Positions 1-7,440 of a stretch of 64,000 nucleotides of DNA are shown here, one piece after another. The notes beneath the pieces were generated by a model, which was given only the letters and a program-made list of their open reading frames with translations, was not told the origin of the DNA and ran no database searches. The number at the start of each line of letters is the position of its first letter. The first letter of the stretch is position 1. This DNA comes from Clostridium pasteurianum BC1 (GTDB lineage Bacteria > Bacillota > Clostridia > Clostridiales > Clostridiaceae), in contig NC_021182.1 in the NCBI RefSeq assembly GCF_000389635.1, forward strand, positions 1,426,001 through 1,490,000, in the 5' to 3' direction. The position numbers were made by a program, and so were the translations under genes.

Positions 1-304
1 ATATTTAATTTCTATAAGTGTAGGAGGAGAAGTTATTGGAATGGGTAGATTAGTTGGTGATGGTGCGAGGATATTTTATATACAAGATGTTTGCATCAAG
101 CCAGAGTTTCAAAGAAAAGGAGTTGGAAAATTGGTTGTTGAAAAGTTACTTGATTATATTAAAAATAATAGTATAGCAAATTCAACCGTTACGGCCGGGT
201 TAATGGCAGCAAAAGGTAAAGAAGGATTCTATCAAAAGTTAGGATTTCGAATCCGTCCTAATGAAAAAGAAGGTAACGGAATGATGATAAAAATAAAAAT
301 ATAA
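1..304 (+). CDS. GNAT-family N-acetyltransferase, 5' end cut by window edge
   Basis: The reading frame is open from base 2 through the first visible Met (base 41) to the stop at 304, so the true start lies outside the window. The visible part has the GNAT core: a beta strand ending in IQDVCIKPEFQRKGVG, where the Q/R-x-x-G-x-G/A motif binds the acetyl-CoA pyrophosphate, followed by the helix KLVVEKLLDYI and a C-terminal GFYQKLGF strand/helix typical of the family. These enzymes move an acetyl group from acetyl-CoA to an amine; the substrate cannot be told from the sequence. No obvious operon partner is visible, and the next gene lies 229 bases downstream behind its own promoter. Confidence 0.85.
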   Translation, partial: YLISISVGGEVIGMGRLVGDGARIFYIQDVCIKPEFQRKGVGKLVVEKLLDYIKNNSIANSTVTAGLMAAKGKEGFYQKLGFRIRPNEKEGNGMMIKIKI

Positions 305-481
305 TAAGTAACATCAATAAGACCTTTAGTACATATAGTTCACAATGTTCTCACAGGACTAAGCAAACTGAATTAAATAGCTACCTTAATTTTACTTAAC
401 TACTGCTATATTGAACTGATGTATCTTCAATTATATTATAGATATTAGCACTTATAAATATTTATATTTTTTAAACACAAA

Positions 482-510
482 TGAACTTTTTGCCTTACTT
501 AAACGTTATA
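482..510 (+). promoter_or_regulatory. ECF-type promoter of the sigma factor operon
   Basis: TGAAC (482-486) and CGTTATA (504-510) are 17 bases apart, which is the shape of an ECF sigma promoter (-35 xGAAC, -10 CGTx). The same pair, with the same TGAACTTTTTG start, recurs at 1753-1780 in front of the transporter half of the operon. By analogy with SigY, the sigma factor probably transcribes its own operon from here. Confidence 0.7.
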
Positions 511-533
511 TTATTAGCAAAGAAGGTGAATTA

Positions 534-1070
534 TTGGATGAACTAGTTTTAATAGAAAAAGCTAAGCAAGGAAATAAGTCTGCTTTAAATCTGCTGCTCA
601 CTGAAAACTATAATCTTGTAAAGGGCTATATTATTAAAATGACTGGTGACCCTACGCTGTCTCAGGATATTTTGCAGGAAACCATGCTAAAAGCAGTGTT
701 AAATATAAAAAAATTTTCTCCTAAAGCAAAATTTTCCACTTGGCTTATTACCATAGCAACTAATCTATACAGGGATAACTTAAGAAAAGATAAGCACTTA
801 GCCATACTTGATGAAAATATGATTTCTGATTCAGGCAATCCTGAAGATGCCGCAATTTCAAAACTTGAATACGTAGAAATTCTTCAAGTTATTAAGTGTC
901 TGCCCTATGAAAAAAGAGCAGTATTCATACTAAAACATTTCTACAATTATAGTTATGAGGAGATTTCCAAAATACTTAATTGCCCTGTAGGCACTGTTCG
1001 CTCCAGGTTACATTACAGTGTTAAATATATAATCCTTGAGTTAGAAAGAAGGGGTATGATAAATGAATGA
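534..1070 (+). CDS. ECF RNA polymerase sigma factor, SigY-like
   Basis: A 178-residue sigma-70 family protein of ECF size. Region 2 is seen as SQDILQETMLKAVLNIKKF with the following FSTWLITIATNLYRD (about residues 43-82). Region 4 is seen as LPYEKRAVFILKHFYNYSYEEISKILNCPVGTVRSRLH (about residues 123-160), containing the helix-turn-helix. It starts at TTG 534 behind GAAGGTGAA. It overlaps the next gene by 8 bases. The gene order (sigma, soluble-plus-TM protein, two tiny membrane proteins, ABC ATPase, permease) matches the Bacillus sigY-yxlC-yxlD-yxlE-yxlF-yxlG operon, so SigY-like is inferred from context as well as sequence. It would direct RNA polymerase to the two ECF promoters at 482 and 1753. 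Confidence 0.88.
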   Translation: MDELVLIEKAKQGNKSALNLLLTENYNLVKGYIIKMTGDPTLSQDILQETMLKAVLNIKKFSPKAKFSTWLITIATNLYRDNLRKDKHLAILDENMISDSGNPEDAAISKLEYVEILQVIKCLPYEKRAVFILKHFYNYSYEEISKILNCPVGTVRSRLHYSVKYIILELERRGMINE

Positions 1071-1515
1071 AAAAGAAAAGCTTATAAATACGCTTATTGA
1101 CAAGCGATATAACGAAGCCTATGATATAAACCTGTTAAATAAAGCAAAAAATGAAGAACAGATAAATGAAAATAATGATACTTTAGATAAATCAGTTAAT
1201 TTAGAAGCTTTTGAAGATAAAATGAATTCAGCATTGGAAAAAATAGATTTAGTTGATAATATCGATTTTAATATTAATATAGATACTTTAAAAATAATAG
1301 AACAAGCTGAGCAAATAGGAGCTAAGAAAAATTCATTTAAGGAAAATATATATTTTATAATAACTTCAATTTTAATATTATCTGCATTCAGCATTGTTTT
1401 CTTAAAACTTGGTATAAAGTTTGTGATTTATTTCCAAATAGTACTTGCTTTCATTATGCCTTGGTCCTTGATTCCTCTTACGAAATACAGCTTGAGGAGG
1501 AATCATAATGAATAA
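1063..1515 (+). CDS. YxlC-like anti-sigma component
   Basis: A 150-residue protein with a charged, Asn/Glu-rich cytosolic N-terminal part (about residues 1-95) and two hydrophobic segments near the C-terminus (about 97-118 and 122-143, the second ending in the WSLIPLTKYSLRR positive patch). It starts at an ATG inside the end of the sigma gene (8-base overlap) and overlaps the next gene by 8 bases, implying coupled translation. In Bacillus the equivalent YxlC, together with YxlD, holds SigY inactive at the membrane. Sequence similarity to YxlC is not strong by eye, so the role is inferred from position, size and topology. Confidence 0.6.
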   Translation: MNEKEKLINTLIDKRYNEAYDINLLNKAKNEEQINENNDTLDKSVNLEAFEDKMNSALEKIDLVDNIDFNINIDTLKIIEQAEQIGAKKNSFKENIYFIITSILILSAFSIVFLKLGIKFVIYFQIVLAFIMPWSLIPLTKYSLRRNHNE

Positions 1516-1705
1516 AATACTATTAATTATAGCTTTAGCCATAATTTTACTTACTCAAGGCTTTTGGATATATAATGATGCAAAAAAAAGAGGGGAAAAA
1601 TACTACTGGCTTTGGGGTATATTTGGACTACTAAATGTTCCTAGTAATTTAATTATATATTTAATTGTAACCAGAGTAATAATTGATAGGCATAAAGAAA
1701 AATAA
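1508..1705 (+). CDS. YxlD-like small membrane protein (anti-sigma partner)
   Basis: A 65-residue protein with two membrane segments (about residues 3-21 and 33-55) separated by a short basic loop, YNDAKKRGEKYYW. This W-x-x-x-DAxxRGexxxxW-G pattern is typical of small clostridial/bacillar PLDc_N- or YxlD-like proteins. In the SigY system YxlD works with YxlC to inhibit the sigma factor. Translation is coupled to the upstream gene by an 8-base overlap and a GAGGAGG-like site inside it. A hairpin with a T-run follows directly, splitting the operon. Confidence 0.65.
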   Translation: MNKILLIIALAIILLTQGFWIYNDAKKRGEKYYWLWGIFGLLNVPSNLIIYLIVTRVIIDRHKEK

Positions 1706-1710
1706 TATAT

Positions 1711-1745
1711 AAAAAATCTTTTCCGAAAAAGAAAAGATTTTTTTA
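1711..1745 (+). terminator. Rho-independent terminator inside the ECF operon
   Basis: AAAAAATCTTTTC (1711-1723) pairs perfectly with GAAAAGATTTTTT (1731-1743) around a 7-base loop and ends in T residues. It separates the sigma/anti-sigma genes from the transporter genes, which have their own ECF promoter 8 bases further on. Confidence 0.8.
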
Positions 1746-1752
1746 TTTTCAG

Positions 1753-1780
1753 TGAACTTTTTGTTTCCTTTATCGTTATA
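1753..1780 (+). promoter_or_regulatory. Second ECF-type promoter, in front of yxlE-like/ABC genes
   Basis: TGAAC (1753-1757) and CGTTATA (1774-1780) with a 16-base spacer; 18 of the first 11 plus last 7 key bases match the promoter at 482. This suggests that the transporter is a direct target of the ECF sigma factor encoded upstream. Confidence 0.7.
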
Positions 1781-1831
1781 TTTGTAGAATAAAAAATTAT
1801 TATTTAAAACTACAAGAAAGGGATGATAATT

Positions 1832-2038
1832 ATGTTTAATGGAATGACTGTAATTGAAATTGTAAAAATGCTTTCTCCTCTTATTATACTGGAATTTTGC
1901 TTGAAAATATTTTGTTTTTACAGACTGTATAAAGACAAAGTCAAATTTTTCCCAAAATATATATGGTTCATAATAATATTAGTCATTAGCACTATAGGTC
2001 CTTTAGGTTATCTATTAATAGGCAGAAAAAAAGACTAG
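1832..2038 (+). CDS. YxlE-like small membrane protein (PLDc_N type)
   Basis: A 68-residue protein from ATG 1832, which lies 9 bases after AAAGGG; an in-frame ATG at 1823 touches the ribosome site and is less likely. It has two hydrophobic segments (about residues 6-24 and 39-58). It ends with the signature W-F-I-I-L-V-I-STIGPLGYLLIGRKK, the hallmark of the short PLDc_N family to which Bacillus YxlE belongs. It sits directly in front of the ABC transporter genes and is probably co-transcribed with them from the ECF promoter at 1753. A regulatory or accessory role is inferred. Confidence 0.7.
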   Translation: MFNGMTVIEIVKMLSPLIILEFCLKIFCFYRLYKDKVKFFPKYIWFIIILVISTIGPLGYLLIGRKKD

Positions 2039-2066
2039 CAGTATTTCTTGGAAGGAAGTGATTAAT

Positions 2067-2984
2067 TTGCTAAAGGTTGAAAACTTAATAAAAAAATATG
2101 GCGATTTTGAAGTGCTTAAGGGCATTAGCTTTGAGGTTTCAAAGGGATGTATATACGGCTTTCTTGGTAAGAACGGTACTGGGAAAACTACTACTATGAA
2201 TATACTTACAGGGCTTATAAACTATAACTCTGGAAATATATTTATAAATGGAAAAGATTTTAACACTAATAAAAGACAACTATTAAAAACTATAGGTTAC
2301 CTGCCTCAAGCACCAGTATTTTATGGCTATATGACTGGATATGAATATCTGAAATTTATAGGTAGCTTAAGTGGAATGTCACCTAAAGAAGTATCTATAA
2401 GAGCGGATGAAGTTCTAGAGATAGTCCAACTTAAAAGTGCTGCTAAGCGAAAACTTTCTGGTTATTCTGGTGGTATGAAACAACGTTTTGGACTAGCAGT
2501 AGCTCTATTTAATCATCCAGAAATATTATTTTTGGATGAGCCCACTTCAGCTCTCGATCCTGAAGGAAGAATGGAAGTTTTATCTTTAATAGAAAAATTG
2601 AAAGCAGAAGGAATAACTGTATTTTTGTCCTCACACATATTAAATGATATAGAAAGAGTCTGTGATGAAGTAAGTATTTTAGATAAGGGTAAAATACTAA
2701 TATCTGATAATCTTAAGGAATTAGAAAAAAAATATATACAACCTATTTTTGATGTAGAAGTTGAAGGAGATATTAGTACTCTTACAGAAACTTTGTTTCG
2801 TCAGCCTTTAATTGAAAATATTAAAAGCAGCAATAATCTGCTGTCTATTTACGTGAAGAATATAGATGAAGGTAAAAAACAACTTTTGAAGCTTATATTA
2901 GCTACCGATTGCACAGTTCTATCTTACAATATTAGAAAATCCAATCTTGAAGACATATTTATGAGGATGGTGATAAAGGAATGA
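2067..2984 (+). CDS. ABC transporter ATP-binding protein, YxlF-like
   Basis: An ABC ATPase of about 305 residues. Visible motifs are Walker A GKNGTGKTT, Q-loop YLPQAP, signature YSGGMKQR, Walker B ILFLDEPTSALDP and the switch His in LSSHIL. The GKNGTGKT spelling is a small variant of GxNGAGKT. A C-terminal extension of about 90 residues (from about 215) is usual in YxlF/CcmA-type exporters. TTG 2067 has a well-placed AAGGAAG; GTG 2058 is the alternative. It overlaps the permease gene by 4 bases (ATGA). It probably drives an exporter with the following permease; the substrate is unknown, although SigY-type systems are linked to toxic peptides and cell envelope stress. Confidence 0.88.
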   Translation: MLKVENLIKKYGDFEVLKGISFEVSKGCIYGFLGKNGTGKTTTMNILTGLINYNSGNIFINGKDFNTNKRQLLKTIGYLPQAPVFYGYMTGYEYLKFIGSLSGMSPKEVSIRADEVLEIVQLKSAAKRKLSGYSGGMKQRFGLAVALFNHPEILFLDEPTSALDPEGRMEVLSLIEKLKAEGITVFLSSHILNDIERVCDEVSILDKGKILISDNLKELEKKYIQPIFDVEVEGDISTLTETLFRQPLIENIKSSNNLLSIYVKNIDEGKKQLLKLILATDCTVLSYNIRKSNLEDIFMRMVIKE

Positions 2985-3745
2985 ATACTTTTAAAGCATA
3001 TATAAAAAAAGAAATATTAGAAGCCTTACGACAGTACAAATATTTAATAATTGCTGTTGGCATAATTCTCTTTGCTGTTTCAGGACCTATTATGCTAAAG
3101 CTTATGCCAATAATCCTGAAATCCCAGTCAGGTATAGATGCTAATGCTATTAACGCTGACAAACTTATGACTATACAATACTGTTTGCAAAGCTTTATTT
3201 CAAGTTTATATCAAATAAGCATTATGTTCATTGTTTTTACTGTATGTACTAGCATAGCAGAAGAAATTACTCTTCAAAAGCTGGTTTTTCCATATTCCAA
3301 GGGAGCATCACCACTGTTCATAGTAATCAGTAAGTTTATAAATTATTCCATATCTGTTTTAGTACTAACTACTGTCGGTATATTTATTAATCATTATTAT
3401 GCAGGAATTCTATTTAAAAGCTCAGATGTGACAACCAGCAAATTATTTACTGTTTCACTGTTAGTAAGTTTATATTTTATTTTTAATATAGCACTTGTTC
3501 TATTTTTTAGCAGCTTTATTAAAAAAAGTTTACCTGCTGGAATAGTAACTCTAGTTATAGGCTATGCCAGTGCTGTGATTATAAAACTACCTCAAATAGA
3601 TAAATTTATTCCTTACAAATTAATTAATGACAGTTCAGCTTTAACATTTAATGACACCACCTTTACTGTTTTTTTTACTGCTATTCTTACAGGTGTTTTT
3701 TTAATAGCAACTGTGTATAGAATGAATCATGTTGAAATAATTTAG
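2981..3745 (+). CDS. ABC transporter permease, YxlG-like
   Basis: A 254-residue integral membrane protein with about six hydrophobic segments: near residues 20-42, 70-90, 103-128, 148-175, 180-205 and 222-245. The topology and size fit ABC-2 type permeases, and FTVCTSIAEEITLQKLVFPYSKGASP looks like the conserved cytosolic loop after TM2. It is translationally coupled to the ATPase (ATGA overlap). It is the last gene of the SigY/Yxl-like unit. Confidence 0.82.
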   Translation: MNTFKAYIKKEILEALRQYKYLIIAVGIILFAVSGPIMLKLMPIILKSQSGIDANAINADKLMTIQYCLQSFISSLYQISIMFIVFTVCTSIAEEITLQKLVFPYSKGASPLFIVISKFINYSISVLVLTTVGIFINHYYAGILFKSSDVTTSKLFTVSLLVSLYFIFNIALVLFFSSFIKKSLPAGIVTLVIGYASAVIIKLPQIDKFIPYKLINDSSALTFNDTTFTVFFTAILTGVFLIATVYRMNHVEII

Positions 3746-3794
3746 TATACTATGAGAGAATTTCAGTTGCATGGACTATTTATTCAATTAATAG

Positions 3795-4028
3795 CACAAT
3801 TCGAGAGTTTTCAAGACAGTGTCTGGGCTGCCGCCAATGGAATTTCTGGATCGCATGCGTGTTCAGAAGGCAACACAACTCTTGCTGGGAACCGACAAAA
3901 CCATAGCTGAAATTGCAATGGATACAGGGTTCAATGACAGTAATTACTTTAGTAGATTTTTTAAAAAATGCCGAAATGAAACACCCAGTGAGTTCAGACA
4001 GAAATATATAAGAGAATCGGATAGGTAA
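3795..4028 (+). pseudogene. AraC-family regulator, C-terminal HTH remnant
   Basis: The frame from just after a stop codon (3792-3794) reads SRVFKTVSGLPPMEFLDRMR, then IAEIAMDTGFNDSNYFSRFFKKCRNETPSEFR, which are the second half of the first HTH and the complete second HTH of an AraC/XylS DNA-binding domain. The effector domain and the first half of the first HTH are missing. The most upstream plausible start (GTG 3819) would begin inside the domain, without a good ribosome site. The DNA is less AT-rich than its neighbours. It is a decayed fragment rather than a working regulator. Confidence 0.75.
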
Positions 4029-4048
4029 AGCAATAGAGACTCAATTCT

Positions 4049-4087
4049 AAATTCAGACCATAAATAGTGTGGTCTGAATTTGTTTTT
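4049..4087 (+). terminator. Rho-independent terminator
   Basis: AAATTCAGACCA (4049-4060) pairs with TGGTCTGAATTT (4070-4081) and is followed by GTTTTTTCC. It lies between the AraC remnant and the convergent MarR gene. Confidence 0.8.
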
Positions 4088-4089
4088 TC

Positions 4090-4506
4090 CTAGATATCTT
4101 TTCGAATTTCTATCTTTTCTTCGCTGTTTGTATCCTTAATTTGAGTACGTAAGACATCGTTTAATACACTAATATCAATCTTATCCGCAATAGAGTCAGA
4201 TAGTACTTGATTAAAAATCATTTTCTTTTCAGTTATTAATGGAATTAGCCTCCGTCCTTCTTGCGTCAAATGTAAAACGGACTTACGATTATCATCGATT
4301 TCCTTACTTTTATAGACAAAGCCATTATCCACAAGTCTTTGTACCAATCGGCTAGGACTCTTGCTTTCACAAATCAAAAGTTCTCCCAACTCCTTAAGAG
4401 ATAAGGGCTCTTTTTTAGATAAAATCATTAATACTTCACTCTGATTAGGAGTAATATTGGCAAGTATAGTGATTTTCAAGGAAAAATTCAAGAGTAGTTG
4501 ACACAC
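4090..4506 (-). CDS. MarR-family transcriptional regulator, short N-terminus
   Basis: A winged-helix MarR protein. TPNQSEVLMILSKKEPLSLKELGELLICESKSPSRLVQRLVDNGFVYK is the core HTH, followed by the wing KEIDDNRKSVLHLTQEGRRL. The longest frame starts at GTG 4506 directly after a stop codon and gives 138 residues, with only about 18 residues before the HTH, so dimer helix 1 is shorter than usual. I see no good ribosome site. The start codon lies inside an operator palindrome (4497-4511). Either it is translated from a weak site or it is an N-terminally damaged gene. It is divergent from another MarR gene and hydrolase. Confidence 0.65.
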   Translation of the reverse strand: MCQLLLNFSLKITILANITPNQSEVLMILSKKEPLSLKELGELLICESKSPSRLVQRLVDNGFVYKSKEIDDNRKSVLHLTQEGRRLIPLITEKKMIFNQVLSDSIADKIDISVLNDVLRTQIKDTNSEEKIEIRKDI

Positions 4507-4544
4507 TCAACCATTATGCTTATAATTTAGTTGAGTGAATCAAC
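4497..4544 (+). promoter_or_regulatory. Consensus promoter flanked by two MarR-type operators
   Basis: TTGACA (4498-4503), a 17-base spacer and TATAAT (4521-4526) form a near-perfect sigma-A promoter firing to the right. Two palindromes of the form GTTGA-N5-TCAAC occur at 4497-4511 (over the -35) and 4530-4544 (downstream of the -10). Their centres are 33 bases apart, about three helix turns, so two MarR dimers could bind the same face. This is the pattern expected for autorepression. Confidence 0.85.
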
Positions 4545-4557
4545 TAAGGAGGTAAAT

Positions 4558-5034
4558 ATGGAACTTATAAATTTTGCAAGACTTGTTGGAATATTGAACA
4601 GACAATCTCAAGATTATATGACTATTGCTTATAAGAGCATAGGCATAAGTTTTTCAGAATGTATCTTTTTACTGAATCTATATGGCAATGAAGGAATCAA
4701 TCAAGAGAAGCTATCATCAATGCTATTAATTGATAAAGCAGCAACTGCAAGGTCTATAAAATCACTTGAAAAAAAAGGATTTTTAATGAGAAAAATTTCT
4801 AAAGAAGATAAAAGAGCTAAGAAGCTCTATTTAACTGGCAAAGGAAAAGATTGCAAAGAACAAATTTTTTCATCTTTGAGAAAATGGATAGATTTTCTTA
4901 CAGAAGGAATGGATAAAGAAACCAAAAATATTGTTTTTAAAGGACTGCAATCCATGGCAGGAAGAGCTGGAAATGCTGTTTTTAATGAATTATTAGAAGA
5001 TAAAATAGATGATAGTAATAAAGATAAACAATAA
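4558..5034 (+). CDS. MarR-family transcriptional regulator
   Basis: A 158-residue protein from ATG 4558 behind GGAGG. N-terminal helix MELINFARLVGILNRQSQDYM is the usual MarR dimer helix. The winged HTH is SFSECIFLLNLYGNEGINQEKLSSMLLIDKAATARSIKSLEKKGFLMR with wing KEDKRAKKLYLTGKG, and a long C-terminal dimer helix follows. It is transcribed from the TTGACA/TATAAT promoter flanked by GTTGA-N5-TCAAC operators and probably represses itself and the esterase 26 bases downstream. The ligand is unknown. Confidence 0.88.
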   Translation: MELINFARLVGILNRQSQDYMTIAYKSIGISFSECIFLLNLYGNEGINQEKLSSMLLIDKAATARSIKSLEKKGFLMRKISKEDKRAKKLYLTGKGKDCKEQIFSSLRKWIDFLTEGMDKETKNIVFKGLQSMAGRAGNAVFNELLEDKIDDSNKDKQ

Positions 5035-5060
5035 AATATACATGAAAGAGGGAATTAATA

Positions 5061-5990
5061 ATGCCGTTAAATCCAAAATTTCAAAAATTATTAGACACAG
5101 ATTTTGATAACATGTATTCTCTAGGAGTTGATAAGTTAAGAGAATGGTATGGTAAGAGTTGGGATGACTTTAAAGGAGATGTGCTAGAGGTTGGTACTGT
5201 AGTAAACCGTGTCGTTAAAACTTCTAAAAGAGATACCCCAATAAGAGTTTATTATTCAGAAGTCAAAGGTATCCATCCTGTATTTATTTGGATTCATGGT
5301 GGTGGATTTGTACTTGGAAATATTGAAGTTTACGATTCTATATGCCGTAAAATAGCAAATAATGTAAACTGCACTGTAATATCTATAGATTATGGTCTTT
5401 CACCAGAACATAAATTTCCGGAGCCGGTAGAAGAATGTTACCAAGTTGTAAAATGGATATTTGAAAATGCCAAAGAGCTAAATATAAATTCTGATAAAAT
5501 TGCTATTGGAGGTGATAGTGTAGGCGGAACTCTTAGTGCAGTAATTTGCCAACTTTCAAGGGAAAGGAAAGAATTCTCGATTACTTATCAGGTGATTATT
5601 AATGCGATGTTAGATTTACTTGGGCAAACGAAGCCTAAATCCAGAGTGGAAAACGCTAAGGGATATAGGCTTACAACTAAAGGCATTGAATGGTTTGTTC
5701 AACAGTATTTAAGAAATTTAAGCGAGGCTAAAAATCCATTAGCTTCACCATTGCTTGCAGATAACTTTGAGGGTCTTCCTGCTGCATGCATTATTACGTC
5801 AGAATATGACCCGTTAAGAGATGAGGGCGAGCATTATGCACAGCGTTTATCTGAGTCTGGGATTGAAGTATGCCTTAAGAGATATGATGGAATTATCCAC
5901 GGCTTCTTTAATATGCAGAGAACACTGGAAGAAGCACGTGATGCCCTTGATTTAGTATGTACAAAATTGAGTGAAGTTTTTAGTAAATAA
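5061..5990 (+). CDS. Alpha/beta hydrolase, HSL-type esterase
   Basis: A 309-residue serine hydrolase of the hormone-sensitive lipase group. It has the oxyanion motif IHGGGF (about residue 78), the nucleophile elbow GGDSVGG (Ser about 157), the acid in EYDPLRDEGE (about 253) and the His in IHGFF (about 283). These enzymes cut short-chain acyl esters. The spacing to the upstream MarR gene is only 26 bases with no terminator, so the two are probably one transcript and the esterase may be induced by an aromatic or ester-like ligand (inference from the MarR link). Confidence 0.9.
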   Translation: MPLNPKFQKLLDTDFDNMYSLGVDKLREWYGKSWDDFKGDVLEVGTVVNRVVKTSKRDTPIRVYYSEVKGIHPVFIWIHGGGFVLGNIEVYDSICRKIANNVNCTVISIDYGLSPEHKFPEPVEECYQVVKWIFENAKELNINSDKIAIGGDSVGGTLSAVICQLSRERKEFSITYQVIINAMLDLLGQTKPKSRVENAKGYRLTTKGIEWFVQQYLRNLSEAKNPLASPLLADNFEGLPAACIITSEYDPLRDEGEHYAQRLSESGIEVCLKRYDGIIHGFFNMQRTLEEARDALDLVCTKLSEVFSK

Positions 5991-6029
5991 ATTCATCAAA
6001 TACAATAATTAACGGTTAAGGAGAAAAAT

Positions 6030-6089
6030 GAACAATGTCGTGCTATTTACCGGGATAATGCATTAAAATTATTCCCTCGTTTAAAGTAG
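6030..6089 (+). pseudogene. Amidohydrolase-2 C-terminal remnant
   Basis: The frame reads EQCRAIYRDNALKLFPRLK and a stop. This is the typical last helix of metal-dependent amidohydrolases (ACMSD/amidohydrolase 2 type), where the A-I-x-x-x-NA-x-x-L-F pattern ends the protein. Nothing else of the gene is present. A short hit, so the family call is an inference. Confidence 0.45.
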
Positions 6090-6139
6090 GTCATAGCCGA
6101 CTTATTGTTGTATATAATAAAGTTTGAGCACTTATAAAA

Positions 6140-6529
6140 ATGCCGTGGATCACGAAAGCCAACATTTACTTTATCGGCGGGGCTGGATTCCTGTTTTTCT
6201 ATCCCCTGACATTTGTCAATATCAGTGCTGATGTCTTGGTTCGGAAAAACATTGCTAATGATAAACAGGGTCGAGTGTGGGGTATTGTGGGAATATTATC
6301 ACAACTGGGTTTTGTTGTAGCTTACAGTATTGCTGCGTTATTGGCCGACTATGTATTTAACCCCTTATTAAGTGATGGAGGATTTCTTGTTCCTACAGTG
6401 GGAAAGATTATTGGTACAGGGCAGGGCAGGGGTATTGGTTTGCTATTTATGATTTCTGGAGTTTTCGTGGTGATATTGGCCCTTATCACCTTCAGAAGCA
6501 AATCCATCCATGCTCTAGAAAACAATTAA
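6140..6529 (+). pseudogene. MFS transporter, C-terminal fragment
   Basis: The 129 residues match the last third of a 12-TM major facilitator protein of the MefA/TMR drug efflux type. About four membrane segments are visible, with the loop ADVLVRKNIANDKQGRVWG (cytosolic G-R-V-W loop) and DYVFNPLL. The preceding eight TM segments are absent, a stop codon lies just upstream in frame, and there is no ribosome site in front of ATG 6140. The GC content is clearly higher than that of neighbouring genes, which suggests a foreign origin. I read it as a deletion remnant that shares its fate with the amidohydrolase remnant upstream. Confidence 0.75.
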
Positions 6530-6586
6530 TTTTAGTAAGGGAAAGGGGAAAAGGTAATAAGATGTTATTAAAAATATTAAATTATA

Positions 6587-7255
6587 TTATATCTCACCTA
6601 ATGATTTTGGGCAGATAACCCTACATTTATTACAATTACATAATGAGAAACCCTTTCCATTTTTACTGTAAGTATATTCTCTACACAACTTTTGATTTAC
6701 TGTTTGTCCATTAAGTGCCTTCTGTGGGCAGTTATCCAGGCATAGATGACAGCCCTCAATACACATCTTTTCAGAGAAAGAATCTGATTTCAAGTCTAAA
6801 TTTGTTAATACTGCTCCAATATTAATCATATTGCCGTATTTTTTATTTATTATAAGAGTGTTCTTGCCCATGCTTCCTATACCAGCAAGCATTGCTGCAT
6901 GCCGCATTGATAGCAATCCCCTACCTTCCATATTTTCACTACAATATTCATAGGGAGAATCTGATGGTACAGGAACTGCTATTCCTCCTAATTTTTCAAT
7001 TTCTACAGAGGCTACATAACTTATGCGGTCTAATTCATCAACATTCATGTCCGTTGCCTTAGCATAAGCTAATCGTGGGTTGACATAAGTGAGTCCTTTC
7101 GGCATACACTTTGCAAATACAATAACTGATTTACAATCCGTATATATATCAGTCGGATGGAAACCTAATGGTGCATCTTTGAATCTTTCAGCATTTGCAA
7201 TTCCACAAATATCTGCTCCTAACTCGGTAAATATTTCTTTAATTCGATCTTCCAT
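6587..7255 (-). CDS. QueG-like iron-sulfur protein (epoxyqueuosine reductase family)
   Basis: A 222-residue protein from ATG 7255, which has GGAGG nine bases upstream. It has the N-terminal GADICGIANAERF region of the QueG family, GMGS/ASMGKNTL-like IGSMGKNTLIINKKYG, and a C-terminal ferredoxin-like cluster CIEGCHLCLDNCP with further cysteines in CNCNKCRVICP (two [4Fe-4S] clusters). True QueG is longer (about 300-380 residues) and carries HEAT-like repeats, so this is a shorter paralog found in many anaerobes; its substrate is unknown. It is divergent from a LysR regulator, which probably controls it. Confidence 0.8.
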   Translation of the reverse strand: MEDRIKEIFTELGADICGIANAERFKDAPLGFHPTDIYTDCKSVIVFAKCMPKGLTYVNPRLAYAKATDMNVDELDRISYVASVEIEKLGGIAVPVPSDSPYEYCSENMEGRGLLSMRHAAMLAGIGSMGKNTLIINKKYGNMINIGAVLTNLDLKSDSFSEKMCIEGCHLCLDNCPQKALNGQTVNQKLCREYTYSKNGKGFSLCNCNKCRVICPKSLGEI

Positions 7256-7440
7256 GATACTCAACCTCCACAACTGATGTTATCACCTCAGTGATATTTT
7301 TTGAAACTACATCTTACTTTAACTTAACATAATGGAATTTATTATTGCTTAATAGTATGATATCATATAGTTATCTAACAGTAAAATTGATAATATTGAA
7401 AGAAATATTCAATAAAATTGATAATTGGAGTGTGAAAAAG

